Below are positions 7,614 through 15,746 of a stretch of DNA of 64,000 nucleotides, piece by piece. Positions within the stretch are counted from its first letter, which is position 1. Each line of letters starts with the position of its first letter. The stretch covers positions 1-64,000 of the forward strand of contig CAKUGF010000003.1 in the NCBI GenBank assembly GCA_934654585.1, in the 5' to 3' direction. The position numbers and the translations under genes were made by a program. Under the pieces are notes generated by a model. It made no database searches, was not told where the DNA came from, and saw nothing but the letters and a program-made list of their open reading frames with translations. This stretch comes from an uncultured Collinsella sp. (GTDB taxonomy: Bacteria > Actinomycetota > Coriobacteriia > Coriobacteriales > Coriobacteriaceae).

Positions 7614-10493
7614 ATGTCTGATTCTTCTATTGTTATTCGCGGCGCGCGTGAGCACAACCTGCGCGATATCGATGTTTCCATTCCGCGTGACCAGCTCGTG
7701 GTCATTACCGGTCTTTCCGGATCGGGTAAGAGTTCGCTGGCGTTCGACACCATCTATGCCGAGGGCCAGCGTCGCTACGTCGAGAGCCTCTCGAGCTATG
7801 CGCGTCAGTTTCTGGGCCAGATGGACAAGCCCGATCTGGACTCGATTGACGGCCTGTCGCCAGCCGTGTCGATCGATCAGAAGACGACATCCAAGAATCC
7901 GCGCTCGACGGTGGGCACCGTAACCGAGATTTATGACTACCTGCGCCTGCTGTTTGCTCGCGTGGGTACGCCGCACTGTCCCGAGTGCGGTCGCGTCATT
8001 GAACGTCAGACGACCGACCAGGTTGCCGATAAGGTACTGGCGGCTGGGGAGGGCCGTCGGGCGTTCGTACTGGCACCGGTGGTTCGTGGGCGCAAGGGCG
8101 AGTATGCCAAGCTGTTCGAGGACCTGCGTGCGGAGGGCTTCAGCCGCGTGCGCGTCGACGGTGAGGTGCGCTCCCTTGATGACCCCATCGATCTGGACAA
8201 AAAGTTCAAACACGACATCGAGGTCGTGGTCGACCGTATTGTAATTCGAGAGAACTCCCTGGGCCGCATTGCCGAGTCCGTTGAACAGGCGACGGCGCTG
8301 GCGCACGGTAACGTGAACGTGTATATGCTGCCCGACCGCGATGCTCCCGAGGGAACCGAGGGAGAGCTGCTGGAGTATTCGCTGGCGCTGGCATGCCCGG
8401 AGCACGGGCATTCCATTGACGACCTGCAGCCGCGCGATTTCTCGTTCAATGCGCCCTATGGTGCATGTCCTGAGTGCGATGGCCTGGGCTTTAAGAAGAC
8501 GGTCGATGCCGAGGCGCTGATCGAAGACCCCTCAAAGTCGATTGCCGACGGAGTCTTTGGCAGCCTGTTTGGCAACTCCAACTACTATCCGCAGATTTTC
8601 GCGGCGGTCTGCAAGCACTTTAAGGTGAGCGCCGATACGCCATGGGAGGACCTGCCCCCGCGGGTACGTCGTGCGTTTTTGGACGGCATGGGCGACACGA
8701 AGATTCCGGTCGACTATCAAAAGCTCGATGGGCGTCGCAGCCAGTGGGACACCAAGTTCTCGGGTGTACGCAACATCCTGTATGAGCGCTATACCGAGAC
8801 GACGAACGAGAATACCAAGGCGCGCCTGGAGAAGTACATTCGCGAGGAGCCGTGCTCGAGCTGCCATGGCGCCCGTCTGCGTCCCGAGATGCTTGCTGTC
8901 ACCGTGGGCGGTAGGTCGATTTATGAAGTCTGTTGCCTGTCGTGCCGCGAGTCGCTTGCGTTTTTTGAGAGCCTGGAGCTTACCGAGCGCCAGCAGTTTA
9001 TCGGCGGTCGTATCGTCAAGGAAATCCTGGAGCGCCTGCGCTTTCTGGTCGATGTCGGACTCGACTATCTGACGCTCGATCGAGCTTCGGCGACGCTTTC
9101 CGGTGGTGAGGCCCAGCGTATTCGCCTGGCAACGCAGATCGGCGCTGGCCTCATGGGCGTCCTGTACATTCTCGATGAGCCGTCGATTGGTCTTCACCAG
9201 CGCGATAATGAGCGCCTGATTAAGACGCTCGAGCGCCTACGCGATATCGGTAACACTGTGATAGTCGTCGAGCACGACGAAGATACGATTCGCGCTGCCG
9301 ACTATGTGATCGATATGGGTCCCGGCGCGGGCGTGAACGGCGGACACGTGGTCGCCGCAGGAACGCCTTCCGATATCATGGCGTGCCCTGATTCGATGAC
9401 GGGTGCCTACTTGACCGGCAAGCGTATGATCCGCGTCCCCGATGAGCGGCGCAAGCCCGGTCGCGGCTGCCTTAAGATCACGGGTGCCCGCGCTAACAAC
9501 CTCAAAAACGTTACCGCCAAGATTGAGTTCGGTACGCTCACGGTCGTAACCGGTGTATCGGGATCGGGCAAGAGCTCCCTGGTCACCGATACGATCGCGC
9601 CCGCGCTTACGAACGCCATCCATCGTTCGACGCGTCCCGTGGGGCCGTATAAGAAGATTGAGGGTATCGAGTGCATCGACAAGGTGATTGATATCGACCA
9701 GTCGCCGATCGGCCGCACGCCGCGCTCCAATCCCGCGACCTATATTGGCCTGTGGGATGACCTGCGTGCCCTGTTTGCGAGCACACCGGAATCGAAGGCG
9801 CGTGGCTACTCGCCGGGCCGTTTTTCCTTTAACGTGAGCGGTGGTCGCTGCGAGGCGTGCAAGGGCGATGGTCAGATCAAGATCGAGATGCACTTCCTCC
9901 CCGATATCTATGTCCCCTGCGAGGTCTGCGGCGGTAAGCGCTATAACCGCGAGACGCTCGAGGTCACCTACCGCGGCAAGACCATCTCGGACGTGCTCGA
10001 CATGAGCGTTACCGAGGCGCTTGCCTTCTTTGGGAATATCCCGCAGATTAAGCGCAAGCTCCAGACCCTGTATGACGTGGGCCTGGGCTACGTGAGCTTG
10101 GGTCAGCCCGCCACGACGCTTTCGGGCGGCGAGGCGCAGCGCGTGAAGCTTGCCAAGGAGCTCCACCGCCGTCAGACGGGCAAGACGTTCTACATTCTGG
10201 ATGAGCCGACGACCGGTCTTCATTTTGAGGATGTCCGTCAGCTGCTTGACGTGTTGCAGCGTCTGGTCGATGCGGGCAACACGGTGCTGGTGATCGAGCA
10301 TAACCTTGATGTCATCAAGGTTGCCGACCGCCTGATCGATATGGGCCCCGAGGGCGGTAACGGCGGCGGAACCGTCGTGGTCTCGGGAACACCGGAGCAG
10401 GTCGCGGCGTGCCCGCAAAGCTACACGGGTAAGTTCTTGGCACCACTGCTCAAGCGCGACCGCGAACGTCAGGCACAGCTGGACGCGCAGTAA
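7614..10493 (+). CDS. uvrA: UvrABC system protein A (damage-recognition ATPase)
   Basis: UvrA is the dimeric ABC-type ATPase that scans DNA for bulky lesions and loads UvrB. The 959-residue product contains two nucleotide-binding domains (Walker A GLSGSGKSS near residue 33 and GVSGSGKSS near 650). There are two signature LSGGEAQR motifs and two DEPS/DEPT Walker B segments. Zinc modules include CPEC (residues about 122-125), CPEC with upstream Cys, and CEACKGDGQIK...CEVCGGKRY in the second half. AGGAGGCAAGG supports the ATG. Length and domain order are normal. The upstream LexA-like site suggests SOS induction. Confidence 0.98.
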   Translation: MSDSSIVIRGAREHNLRDIDVSIPRDQLVVITGLSGSGKSSLAFDTIYAEGQRRYVESLSSYARQFLGQMDKPDLDSIDGLSPAVSIDQKTTSKNPRSTVGTVTEIYDYLRLLFARVGTPHCPECGRVIERQTTDQVADKVLAAGEGRRAFVLAPVVRGRKGEYAKLFEDLRAEGFSRVRVDGEVRSLDDPIDLDKKFKHDIEVVVDRIVIRENSLGRIAESVEQATALAHGNVNVYMLPDRDAPEGTEGELLEYSLALACPEHGHSIDDLQPRDFSFNAPYGACPECDGLGFKKTVDAEALIEDPSKSIADGVFGSLFGNSNYYPQIFAAVCKHFKVSADTPWEDLPPRVRRAFLDGMGDTKIPVDYQKLDGRRSQWDTKFSGVRNILYERYTETTNENTKARLEKYIREEPCSSCHGARLRPEMLAVTVGGRSIYEVCCLSCRESLAFFESLELTERQQFIGGRIVKEILERLRFLVDVGLDYLTLDRASATLSGGEAQRIRLATQIGAGLMGVLYILDEPSIGLHQRDNERLIKTLERLRDIGNTVIVVEHDEDTIRAADYVIDMGPGAGVNGGHVVAAGTPSDIMACPDSMTGAYLTGKRMIRVPDERRKPGRGCLKITGARANNLKNVTAKIEFGTLTVVTGVSGSGKSSLVTDTIAPALTNAIHRSTRPVGPYKKIEGIECIDKVIDIDQSPIGRTPRSNPATYIGLWDDLRALFASTPESKARGYSPGRFSFNVSGGRCEACKGDGQIKIEMHFLPDIYVPCEVCGGKRYNRETLEVTYRGKTISDVLDMSVTEALAFFGNIPQIKRKLQTLYDVGLGYVSLGQPATTLSGGEAQRVKLAKELHRRQTGKTFYILDEPTTGLHFEDVRQLLDVLQRLVDAGNTVLVIEHNLDVIKVADRLIDMGPEGGNGGGTVVVSGTPEQVAACPQSYTGKFLAPLLKRDRERQAQLDAQ

Positions 10494-10507
10494 AGAGACG
10501 TTGCGAA

Positions 10508-10550
10508 ACAGAAGCGCCGCCGATTCCTTTCGATTCGGTGGCGCTTCTGT
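10508..10550 (+). terminator. Hairpin after uvrA
   Basis: A 16-bp stem with one G-U pair (ACAGAAGCGCC... paired with ...GGCGCTTCTGT) begins 15 bases after the uvrA stop. There is no clean T-run, so it may be a weak terminator or an mRNA 3'-end stabiliser. Confidence 0.6.
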
Positions 10551-10626
10551 GTGTCGAGATGACGTACGCGGCCAAATTGGACATATACTTAAGCGTTGCG
10601 TTCGCATGCGAAGGAAGGGACATGCC

Positions 10627-11127
10627 ATGGCAAGGGCTGCGAAGACGCCAAAAACCAATGCAATGCGCGAGTTGGAAAGCGCCGGCATCTCCTATGTTCT
10701 CCATACGTACGAAGACGATGGCGATGAGTCGTCGGGCCTGGGCGTCGCGATTTCCGAACAGCTTGGCGAGGAGCCCGGCCAGGGATTTAAGACCTTGGTC
10801 TGCACGACGCCGTCCAACGATCACGTTGTGTGCTGCATCCCCGTTGCCGATGAGCTCGACCTAAAGGCCGCTGCGCGCGCCGCAGGAGAAAAGTCCCTGG
10901 TCATGATGCATGTCAAGAACTTGCTTGCCGCGACAGGGTACGTCCGCGGCGGCTGCAGCCCGGTCGGTATGAAAAAACGCTTTCGGACGCTGATCGATGA
11001 GACATGCGTCCTTTGGGATACCATTTTTATCTCAGGCGGTAAGCGTGGCTATCAGCTTGAGCTTGCACCCGAGGACTTAGTTGCATTTTGCGGGGCGACG
11101 GTTGCCCCGATCACGAGAGAGGACTGA
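10627..11127 (+). CDS. ybaK: YbaK/EbsC-type aminoacyl-tRNA deacylase (Cys-tRNA(Pro) deacylase)
   Basis: This 166-residue single-domain YbaK protein hydrolyses Cys-tRNA(Pro) formed by mischarging prolyl-tRNA synthetase. Family features are the substrate-binding Lys in FKTLVC, the central VCCIPVADELDLKAAARAAG block and the GGCSPVGMKK segment. The ATG at 10627 is preceded by GGAAGGGAC at a good distance; the in-frame region before it overlaps the uvrA hairpin. The stop lies three bases before murJ, so the two are probably co-transcribed. Confidence 0.92.
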   Translation: MARAAKTPKTNAMRELESAGISYVLHTYEDDGDESSGLGVAISEQLGEEPGQGFKTLVCTTPSNDHVVCCIPVADELDLKAAARAAGEKSLVMMHVKNLLAATGYVRGGCSPVGMKKRFRTLIDETCVLWDTIFISGGKRGYQLELAPEDLVAFCGATVAPITRED

Positions 11128-11130
11128 GCG

Positions 11131-13434
11131 ATGCCGCAGGAAGAATCGAAGCGCGGAGCTCACTTTGCAAACGGCTCGGCTTCTCGGGCGTCCGCGTCGG
11201 GGGACTCTTCGGTCGAAAACGAGATTCGAAACGCTTGGTCTGTGGCTGGTGACCCGGGGGAGACGGCTGTGTATCTGCGTGCCGCCGGTGCCGGCACGGT
11301 GCCTCCCCACACGGTGCTCTCTTCTGGTCGTCCCGATGAAACGGCGGTGTTTTTAGCCGCGGCTCGATCTGGTGCCGGAATAATGCCTGCCGCCGCCGAG
11401 ACGCCTCGCGCCCCGCGTCCCGATGAGACGGCGGTGTTTTTGATGGCTGCCCAGGGGAAGGGCGCTTCACAATGCGTCCCCGCCGCCCCTTCTGCCAAGT
11501 TTGCGGCTGATGTCGATGACGAGCCGTTGCTTTCGGATGACGACTGGTCGCCGCTTGGTTCGACCGACCCTGTCGAGGGCGTAGCCGTCGACGACGGTGA
11601 CGACTGGGACCCCCTGTCGTTTTCCGGCCGCACTGCCGCTGCCAAGGAGGTCGACACGGTATTTGGCGGCGATTCCGTATTCGAGCATGATGCGTCGTCC
11701 GGCAACGACACGACGCTCGTCGACGATGCCGCACCCGTCGACGATGCCGTCTTGGTCGATGATCCCTTCGCGTTGGTTGATTCCCGTGTCGCCGAGGGCG
11801 ATCCGCAGCTGCAGGAAGAGGCCAGCGTGGAATTACAGGAAGACGAAGACGATATGGGCTCGTCCGACTATTCCACGGTTGGCCGTTCTGCCGGCCTTAT
11901 GACTGCGCTGACCATCGTATCGCGCGTCACCGGCTTTATTCGCACGTGGGCCATGGCTGCTGCCATCGGCATGTCGCTGCTCTCGTCTTCCTATCAGGTC
12001 GCCAACAACCTGCCCAATATGCTCTACGAGCTCGTGATGGGCGGCATGTTGGTAACCGCCTTTTTGCCGGTGTACATGGGCGTGAGGCGCGAACAAGGTC
12101 GCGAGGCGTCGAACGAGTATGTGGGCAACCTGCTTGGCATCCTGCTTTTGCTGCTGGGTGGTATTTCGGTACTGGGTACCGTGTTCGCCCCCGGCTTTAT
12201 CTGGACGCAGTCGTTCCTTTCGGGCGACGGCGGCAGTATGGGCACCGCCGCGTTCATGTTCCGTTTCTTTGCCATCCAGATTTTATTCTACGGACTCGGC
12301 TCGGTGTTCTCGGGCGTTCTCAACGCGCACCGTGATTACTTCTGGTCGACGTTCGCCCCGGTCCTCAACAACGTCATCGTCATTGCGAGCTTTATGGGCT
12401 TCGCTCCCGTATCGGCGCAATTTGGCGAGCAGGCCGGCATTATCTTGATTGCGGCAGGAACGACCCTTGGCGTTTTCGTTCAGATGGCATGTCAGATTCC
12501 CGCGCTCGGCAAGCACGGCGTGCATCCTCATATCCATATCGACTTTAAGGACCCCGCGCTGCTCCAGACGATTGCGCTGGGTATCCCGACGCTGCTCGCA
12601 ACGGTGTGCATGTTTGTCTCGACTTCCATCACCAATGCCGCCGCGCTGGTGGTGCAGCCCGAGACCGGCCCGTCCGTCATCGCGTATGCACGCCTGTGGT
12701 ACACGCTGCCTTATGCCCTGATTGCCGCTTCGCTTTCGACGGCACTCTACACCGAGCTCTCTCACGACGCGCAGGAGAAGGATTACGACAGTGTCCGCAT
12801 GGGCATCTCGCGCGGTGTCGCTCAGATGCTGTTCTTCCTGATCCCTTTTGCGTTGTACCTGATCGTTTTCGCACGTCCGCTCAATATGATCTACTGTGCC
12901 GGTAAGTTTGATGAATCCGGTGTGAAGCTCGTGTCCGAGTTCCTTGTCTATCTGGCGCTCTCGCTGCCGCTCTATGGCGTGGTCGTGCTGATGCAAAAGA
13001 GCTTCTCGGCTCTGCTCGACATGAAGCCCTATGGTCGCTATTGCCTGTACTCCGCCATTGGGCAGGCCGGTTCGGTGCTGCTGTTTGGCGTAGTCCTCGG
13101 CTACGGTATGCCGGCTATCGCACTTTCGTACGTCGTCGACTACGTGATCTTGGTCGGCTGTTCGCTGTGGTGGCTGCGCCGTCGTCTACATGGACTTCAG
13201 GTCAAGTCCATTCTGCACGGGGGTTTCTTTGGCCTTTTGCTTGGAGGCCTAGGTGCGGCTGCGGGTGCCGGCGTCATGTGGGCGCTTGAGCACTTTGTCG
13301 GCGCGCTCGGCGGCTCGATTTTAATTACCTTGGGTTATGTTTGCGTTGCGGGTATCGTCTCGCTCGCCGTCACCTTTGGCTTGGCTGTCGCCTTTAAGAT
13401 GCCCGAGGTCTCTGCGCTGCTTCGCCGCAAGTAG
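11131..13434 (+). CDS. murJ: MurJ/MviN lipid II flippase with a long acidic N-terminal tail
   Basis: MurJ flips lipid II across the membrane for peptidoglycan assembly. Residues about 253-760 form the MOP-superfamily membrane core of 13-14 helices (for example TIVSRVTGFIRTW and NNLPNMLYELVMGGM). The first 250 residues are unusual: hydrophilic, very acidic and predicted disordered. They carry three copies of a P-x-ETAV(Y/F)L motif with Thr at 45, 71 and 100, then two DDW-x-PL motifs at about 137 and 157. Ordinary MurJ proteins are about 510 residues; this one is 767. Mycobacterial MviN carries a different cytosolic extension that binds an FHA protein after Thr phosphorylation, which makes regulation by a Ser/Thr kinase plausible here. 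Confidence 0.93.
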   Translation: MPQEESKRGAHFANGSASRASASGDSSVENEIRNAWSVAGDPGETAVYLRAAGAGTVPPHTVLSSGRPDETAVFLAAARSGAGIMPAAAETPRAPRPDETAVFLMAAQGKGASQCVPAAPSAKFAADVDDEPLLSDDDWSPLGSTDPVEGVAVDDGDDWDPLSFSGRTAAAKEVDTVFGGDSVFEHDASSGNDTTLVDDAAPVDDAVLVDDPFALVDSRVAEGDPQLQEEASVELQEDEDDMGSSDYSTVGRSAGLMTALTIVSRVTGFIRTWAMAAAIGMSLLSSSYQVANNLPNMLYELVMGGMLVTAFLPVYMGVRREQGREASNEYVGNLLGILLLLLGGISVLGTVFAPGFIWTQSFLSGDGGSMGTAAFMFRFFAIQILFYGLGSVFSGVLNAHRDYFWSTFAPVLNNVIVIASFMGFAPVSAQFGEQAGIILIAAGTTLGVFVQMACQIPALGKHGVHPHIHIDFKDPALLQTIALGIPTLLATVCMFVSTSITNAAALVVQPETGPSVIAYARLWYTLPYALIAASLSTALYTELSHDAQEKDYDSVRMGISRGVAQMLFFLIPFALYLIVFARPLNMIYCAGKFDESGVKLVSEFLVYLALSLPLYGVVVLMQKSFSALLDMKPYGRYCLYSAIGQAGSVLLFGVVLGYGMPAIALSYVVDYVILVGCSLWWLRRRLHGLQVKSILHGGFFGLLLGGLGAAAGAGVMWALEHFVGALGGSILITLGYVCVAGIVSLAVTFGLAVAFKMPEVSALLRRK

Positions 13435-13440
13435 GTAAAC

Positions 13441-15381
13441 GTGGCAGATCACGATAACATTCCAACGCTTGCCGAACAGGTTTCGCGCGTTCCCACACAG
13501 CCTGGCTGTTACCTTTGGAAAGATGCCAAAGGGGATGTCATCTATGTGGGCAAGGCGAAAAACCTGCGCGCTCGCATGCGCCAATACGTGACGTTGCAGG
13601 ACGAGCGCCAAAAGATTCCGCTCATGATGCAGCTGGTGGCGAGCTTCGACTATATCGTCGTGGAGACCGAGCACGAAGCTTTAGTGCTCGAGCGCAATCT
13701 GATCGGCCAGTACCATCCGTACTTTAATGTCGACCTCAAGGACGACAAGAGCTATCCCTTTATCGCCATCACCAAAAGCGATTTATTTCCCGCTATTAAA
13801 TACACGCGCGAGCGCCATAAGCCCGGCACGCGCTATTTTGGTCCCTATACCGACAGCCGCGCGGCGCGTGAGACCATCGATACGCTGCGTAAGGTCATCC
13901 CCATTTGCTCGGCATCCTGTGCGGAGTGGCGTCGGTGTCGGCGTATCGTCGAGTCCCACAAGGGCGAAGAGGACATCGTCAATATGATTTGCGCGCAAAA
14001 CGGGCGCCCCTGCTTTGACTACCATGTCGGGCGCGGCCCGGGTGCGTGCGTCGGCGCGATTTCCCCTGCCGGCTATGCCAAGAACGTCAAACGCGTCGAG
14101 CGTTTTTTGTCCGGCCACCGCAAGGACGTCGTCGATGAGCTGACCTCCGAGATGACGGAGGCAGCCGAGGCGCTCGATTTCGAGCGCGCCGGCCGCGTCA
14201 AACGTCGTTTGGATGTCATTAGGGGCCTGGACGATCGCCAGCAGGTTGTCTTTCCGTCGAGTGTCGACATCGACGTCATCGGTTTTTATCGCGAAGAGAC
14301 CATCTCTGCCGCCTGTGTTTTTGTCGTGCGCGAGGGTCGAACAGTTCGAACCTGCGAGTTCATTCTCGATAAGGGTTTGGATGTCGACGAGGAGGAGCTC
14401 CAATCGGGCTTTCTTAAGCGCTATTACGACGAGACGGCTGATATTCCAGCTGAGGTCAATCTCTCTGTCGAGCTTGAGGATGCCGAAGCGCTGGGGGAGT
14501 GGCTTGCGGGTAAGCGTGAACGCTCCTGCCATCTCCATATGCCGCAGCGCGGCGAGAAACACCGTCTGCTTGATATGGCATCCAAAAATGCTCGCCATGC
14601 CCTTATGCGTTATATGATGCGCACGGGGTATGCCGACGACCGCACCAACCAGGCGCTCTTGGAGCTCGAAAGCGCGCTGGCGCTGCCTGCGCCGCCGCTG
14701 CGCATTGAGTGTTTCGATATCTCGACGCTGCACGGCACCTTTACCGTAGCCTCGATGGTGGTGTTTACCAATGGCCGCGCCGACAAGAGCCAGTACCGTC
14801 GCTTTAAAATCCAAGCCGAATTGGACGAGGCGAATGACTTTGTATCGATGTCCGAGGTTCTGGGACGGCGCTATGCTCCCGAGCGCATGGCCGACGAGCG
14901 CTTTGGCTCGCGCCCCGATTTGCTCGTTGTCGATGGCGGCAAGCCACAATTGACCGCTGCCATCAAGCAACTTGAAGCACTTGGACTCGATACACCAGTT
15001 TGCGGCTTGGCAAAGGCCGACGAGGAGGTTTTCGTGCCTTGGGACGAGACTCCCGTCGTGTTGCCGACCGGTTCCGCCTCGCTCTATCTGATCAAGCAGG
15101 TTCGCGATGAATCGCACCGTTTTGCGATTACGTTCCATCGCGAGCTGCGCGATAAGGCCATGACGGTTTCGGTGCTTGATGACGTTCCCGGTGTGGGACC
15201 CACCAGAAAACGTGCCATTATGCGCCATTTTGGCTCGATGAAGCGTTTGCGCGCGGCGAGCGAGCAGGAGATTGCCGAAGTTCGGGGCGTTCCCGCCGAT
15301 GTCGCTAGGGCGGTCCACGAAACACTCGTTGCATGGAATGCCGAGCGCGCCGAAGCGTCAACTGGCCGTTCCGAAAACTGA
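13441..15381 (+). CDS. uvrC: UvrABC system protein C (dual-incision nuclease)
   Basis: UvrC makes both incisions of nucleotide excision repair. The 646-residue protein starts at a GTG six bases after the murJ stop. It has an N-terminal GIY-YIG nuclease (PGCYLWKDAKGDVIYVGKAK, for the 3' cut) and a UVR helix pair near residue 240 (LDFERAGRVKRRL) that docks UvrB. The RNase H-like endonuclease domain has IECFDIS and LLVVDGGKPQL carrying catalytic Asp residues, for the 5' cut. C-terminal helix-hairpin-helix motifs follow (VPGVGPTRKRAIMRHFG). All domains are intact. Confidence 0.98.
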   Translation: MADHDNIPTLAEQVSRVPTQPGCYLWKDAKGDVIYVGKAKNLRARMRQYVTLQDERQKIPLMMQLVASFDYIVVETEHEALVLERNLIGQYHPYFNVDLKDDKSYPFIAITKSDLFPAIKYTRERHKPGTRYFGPYTDSRAARETIDTLRKVIPICSASCAEWRRCRRIVESHKGEEDIVNMICAQNGRPCFDYHVGRGPGACVGAISPAGYAKNVKRVERFLSGHRKDVVDELTSEMTEAAEALDFERAGRVKRRLDVIRGLDDRQQVVFPSSVDIDVIGFYREETISAACVFVVREGRTVRTCEFILDKGLDVDEEELQSGFLKRYYDETADIPAEVNLSVELEDAEALGEWLAGKRERSCHLHMPQRGEKHRLLDMASKNARHALMRYMMRTGYADDRTNQALLELESALALPAPPLRIECFDISTLHGTFTVASMVVFTNGRADKSQYRRFKIQAELDEANDFVSMSEVLGRRYAPERMADERFGSRPDLLVVDGGKPQLTAAIKQLEALGLDTPVCGLAKADEEVFVPWDETPVVLPTGSASLYLIKQVRDESHRFAITFHRELRDKAMTVSVLDDVPGVGPTRKRAIMRHFGSMKRLRAASEQEIAEVRGVPADVARAVHETLVAWNAERAEASTGRSEN

Positions 15382-15473
15382 ACATGCCTCTAATCAACTG
15401 GTATACATGATTGCGTAATTATCAACCATTTATTTCGTGGCGATTACCTGCTGATTTCGGGTTTTATTAACGC

Positions 15474-15511
15474 TAAAACGTTTGACTAGCCATGGTGAAC
15501 AACCCTGCTAT
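15474..15511 (+). promoter_or_regulatory. Predicted promoter of the nan operon with AAAACGTTT site
   Basis: TTGACT (15482-15487) and TGCTAT (15506-15511) are separated by 18 bp. The -35 box overlaps TAAAACGTTT at 15474-15483, a LacI/GalR-like core that also occurs within a 14-bp palindrome upstream of gap (28180-28193). Confidence 0.55.
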
Positions 15512-15546
15512 CCTGCGGGTTGACGAAGACTGATATCTCACCTCGT

Positions 15547-15609
15547 CGATACATACTGTCTGTCGTATCGTTTGTCAACGAATTCGGTGAACGGTACTAA
15601 ATACCGTTC
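15547..15609 (+). promoter_or_regulatory. Two inverted repeats downstream of the nan promoter
   Basis: CGATAC-N12-GTATCG (15547-15570) and GAACGGTA-CTAAA-TACCGTTC (15589-15609) are both perfect. The second, with 8-bp arms and a 5-base centre, is a good operator or hairpin candidate in the 5' leader of the transporter operon. Confidence 0.45.
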
Positions 15610-15746
15610 AAGCGGATGTATGTAACGGTCGCCGAGCGCGGCACCCAAGTTGGGTTTGTCGGTAGGTAAGGTATATATCGTCCGCAAGTTGCGCGGGGGC
15701 AAGTCTAGGTGCTCCCGGGTAAGATTCTCTATTGATAGGAGAAGAC

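Larger units (their letters stand above)
15382..15746. other. 365-bp leader/promoter region of the nan locus
   Basis: AT-richer intergenic DNA between uvrC and the sialic-acid locus. It holds a sigma-70-like promoter (15482-15511), two inverted repeats (15547-15570 and 15589-15609) and about 235 bases of untranslated leader. The leader has local hairpins, for example ACCCA-AGT-TGGGT near 15643. GCGGA at 15612 could pair with TCCGC at 15681. No supported open frame. Confidence 0.6.
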
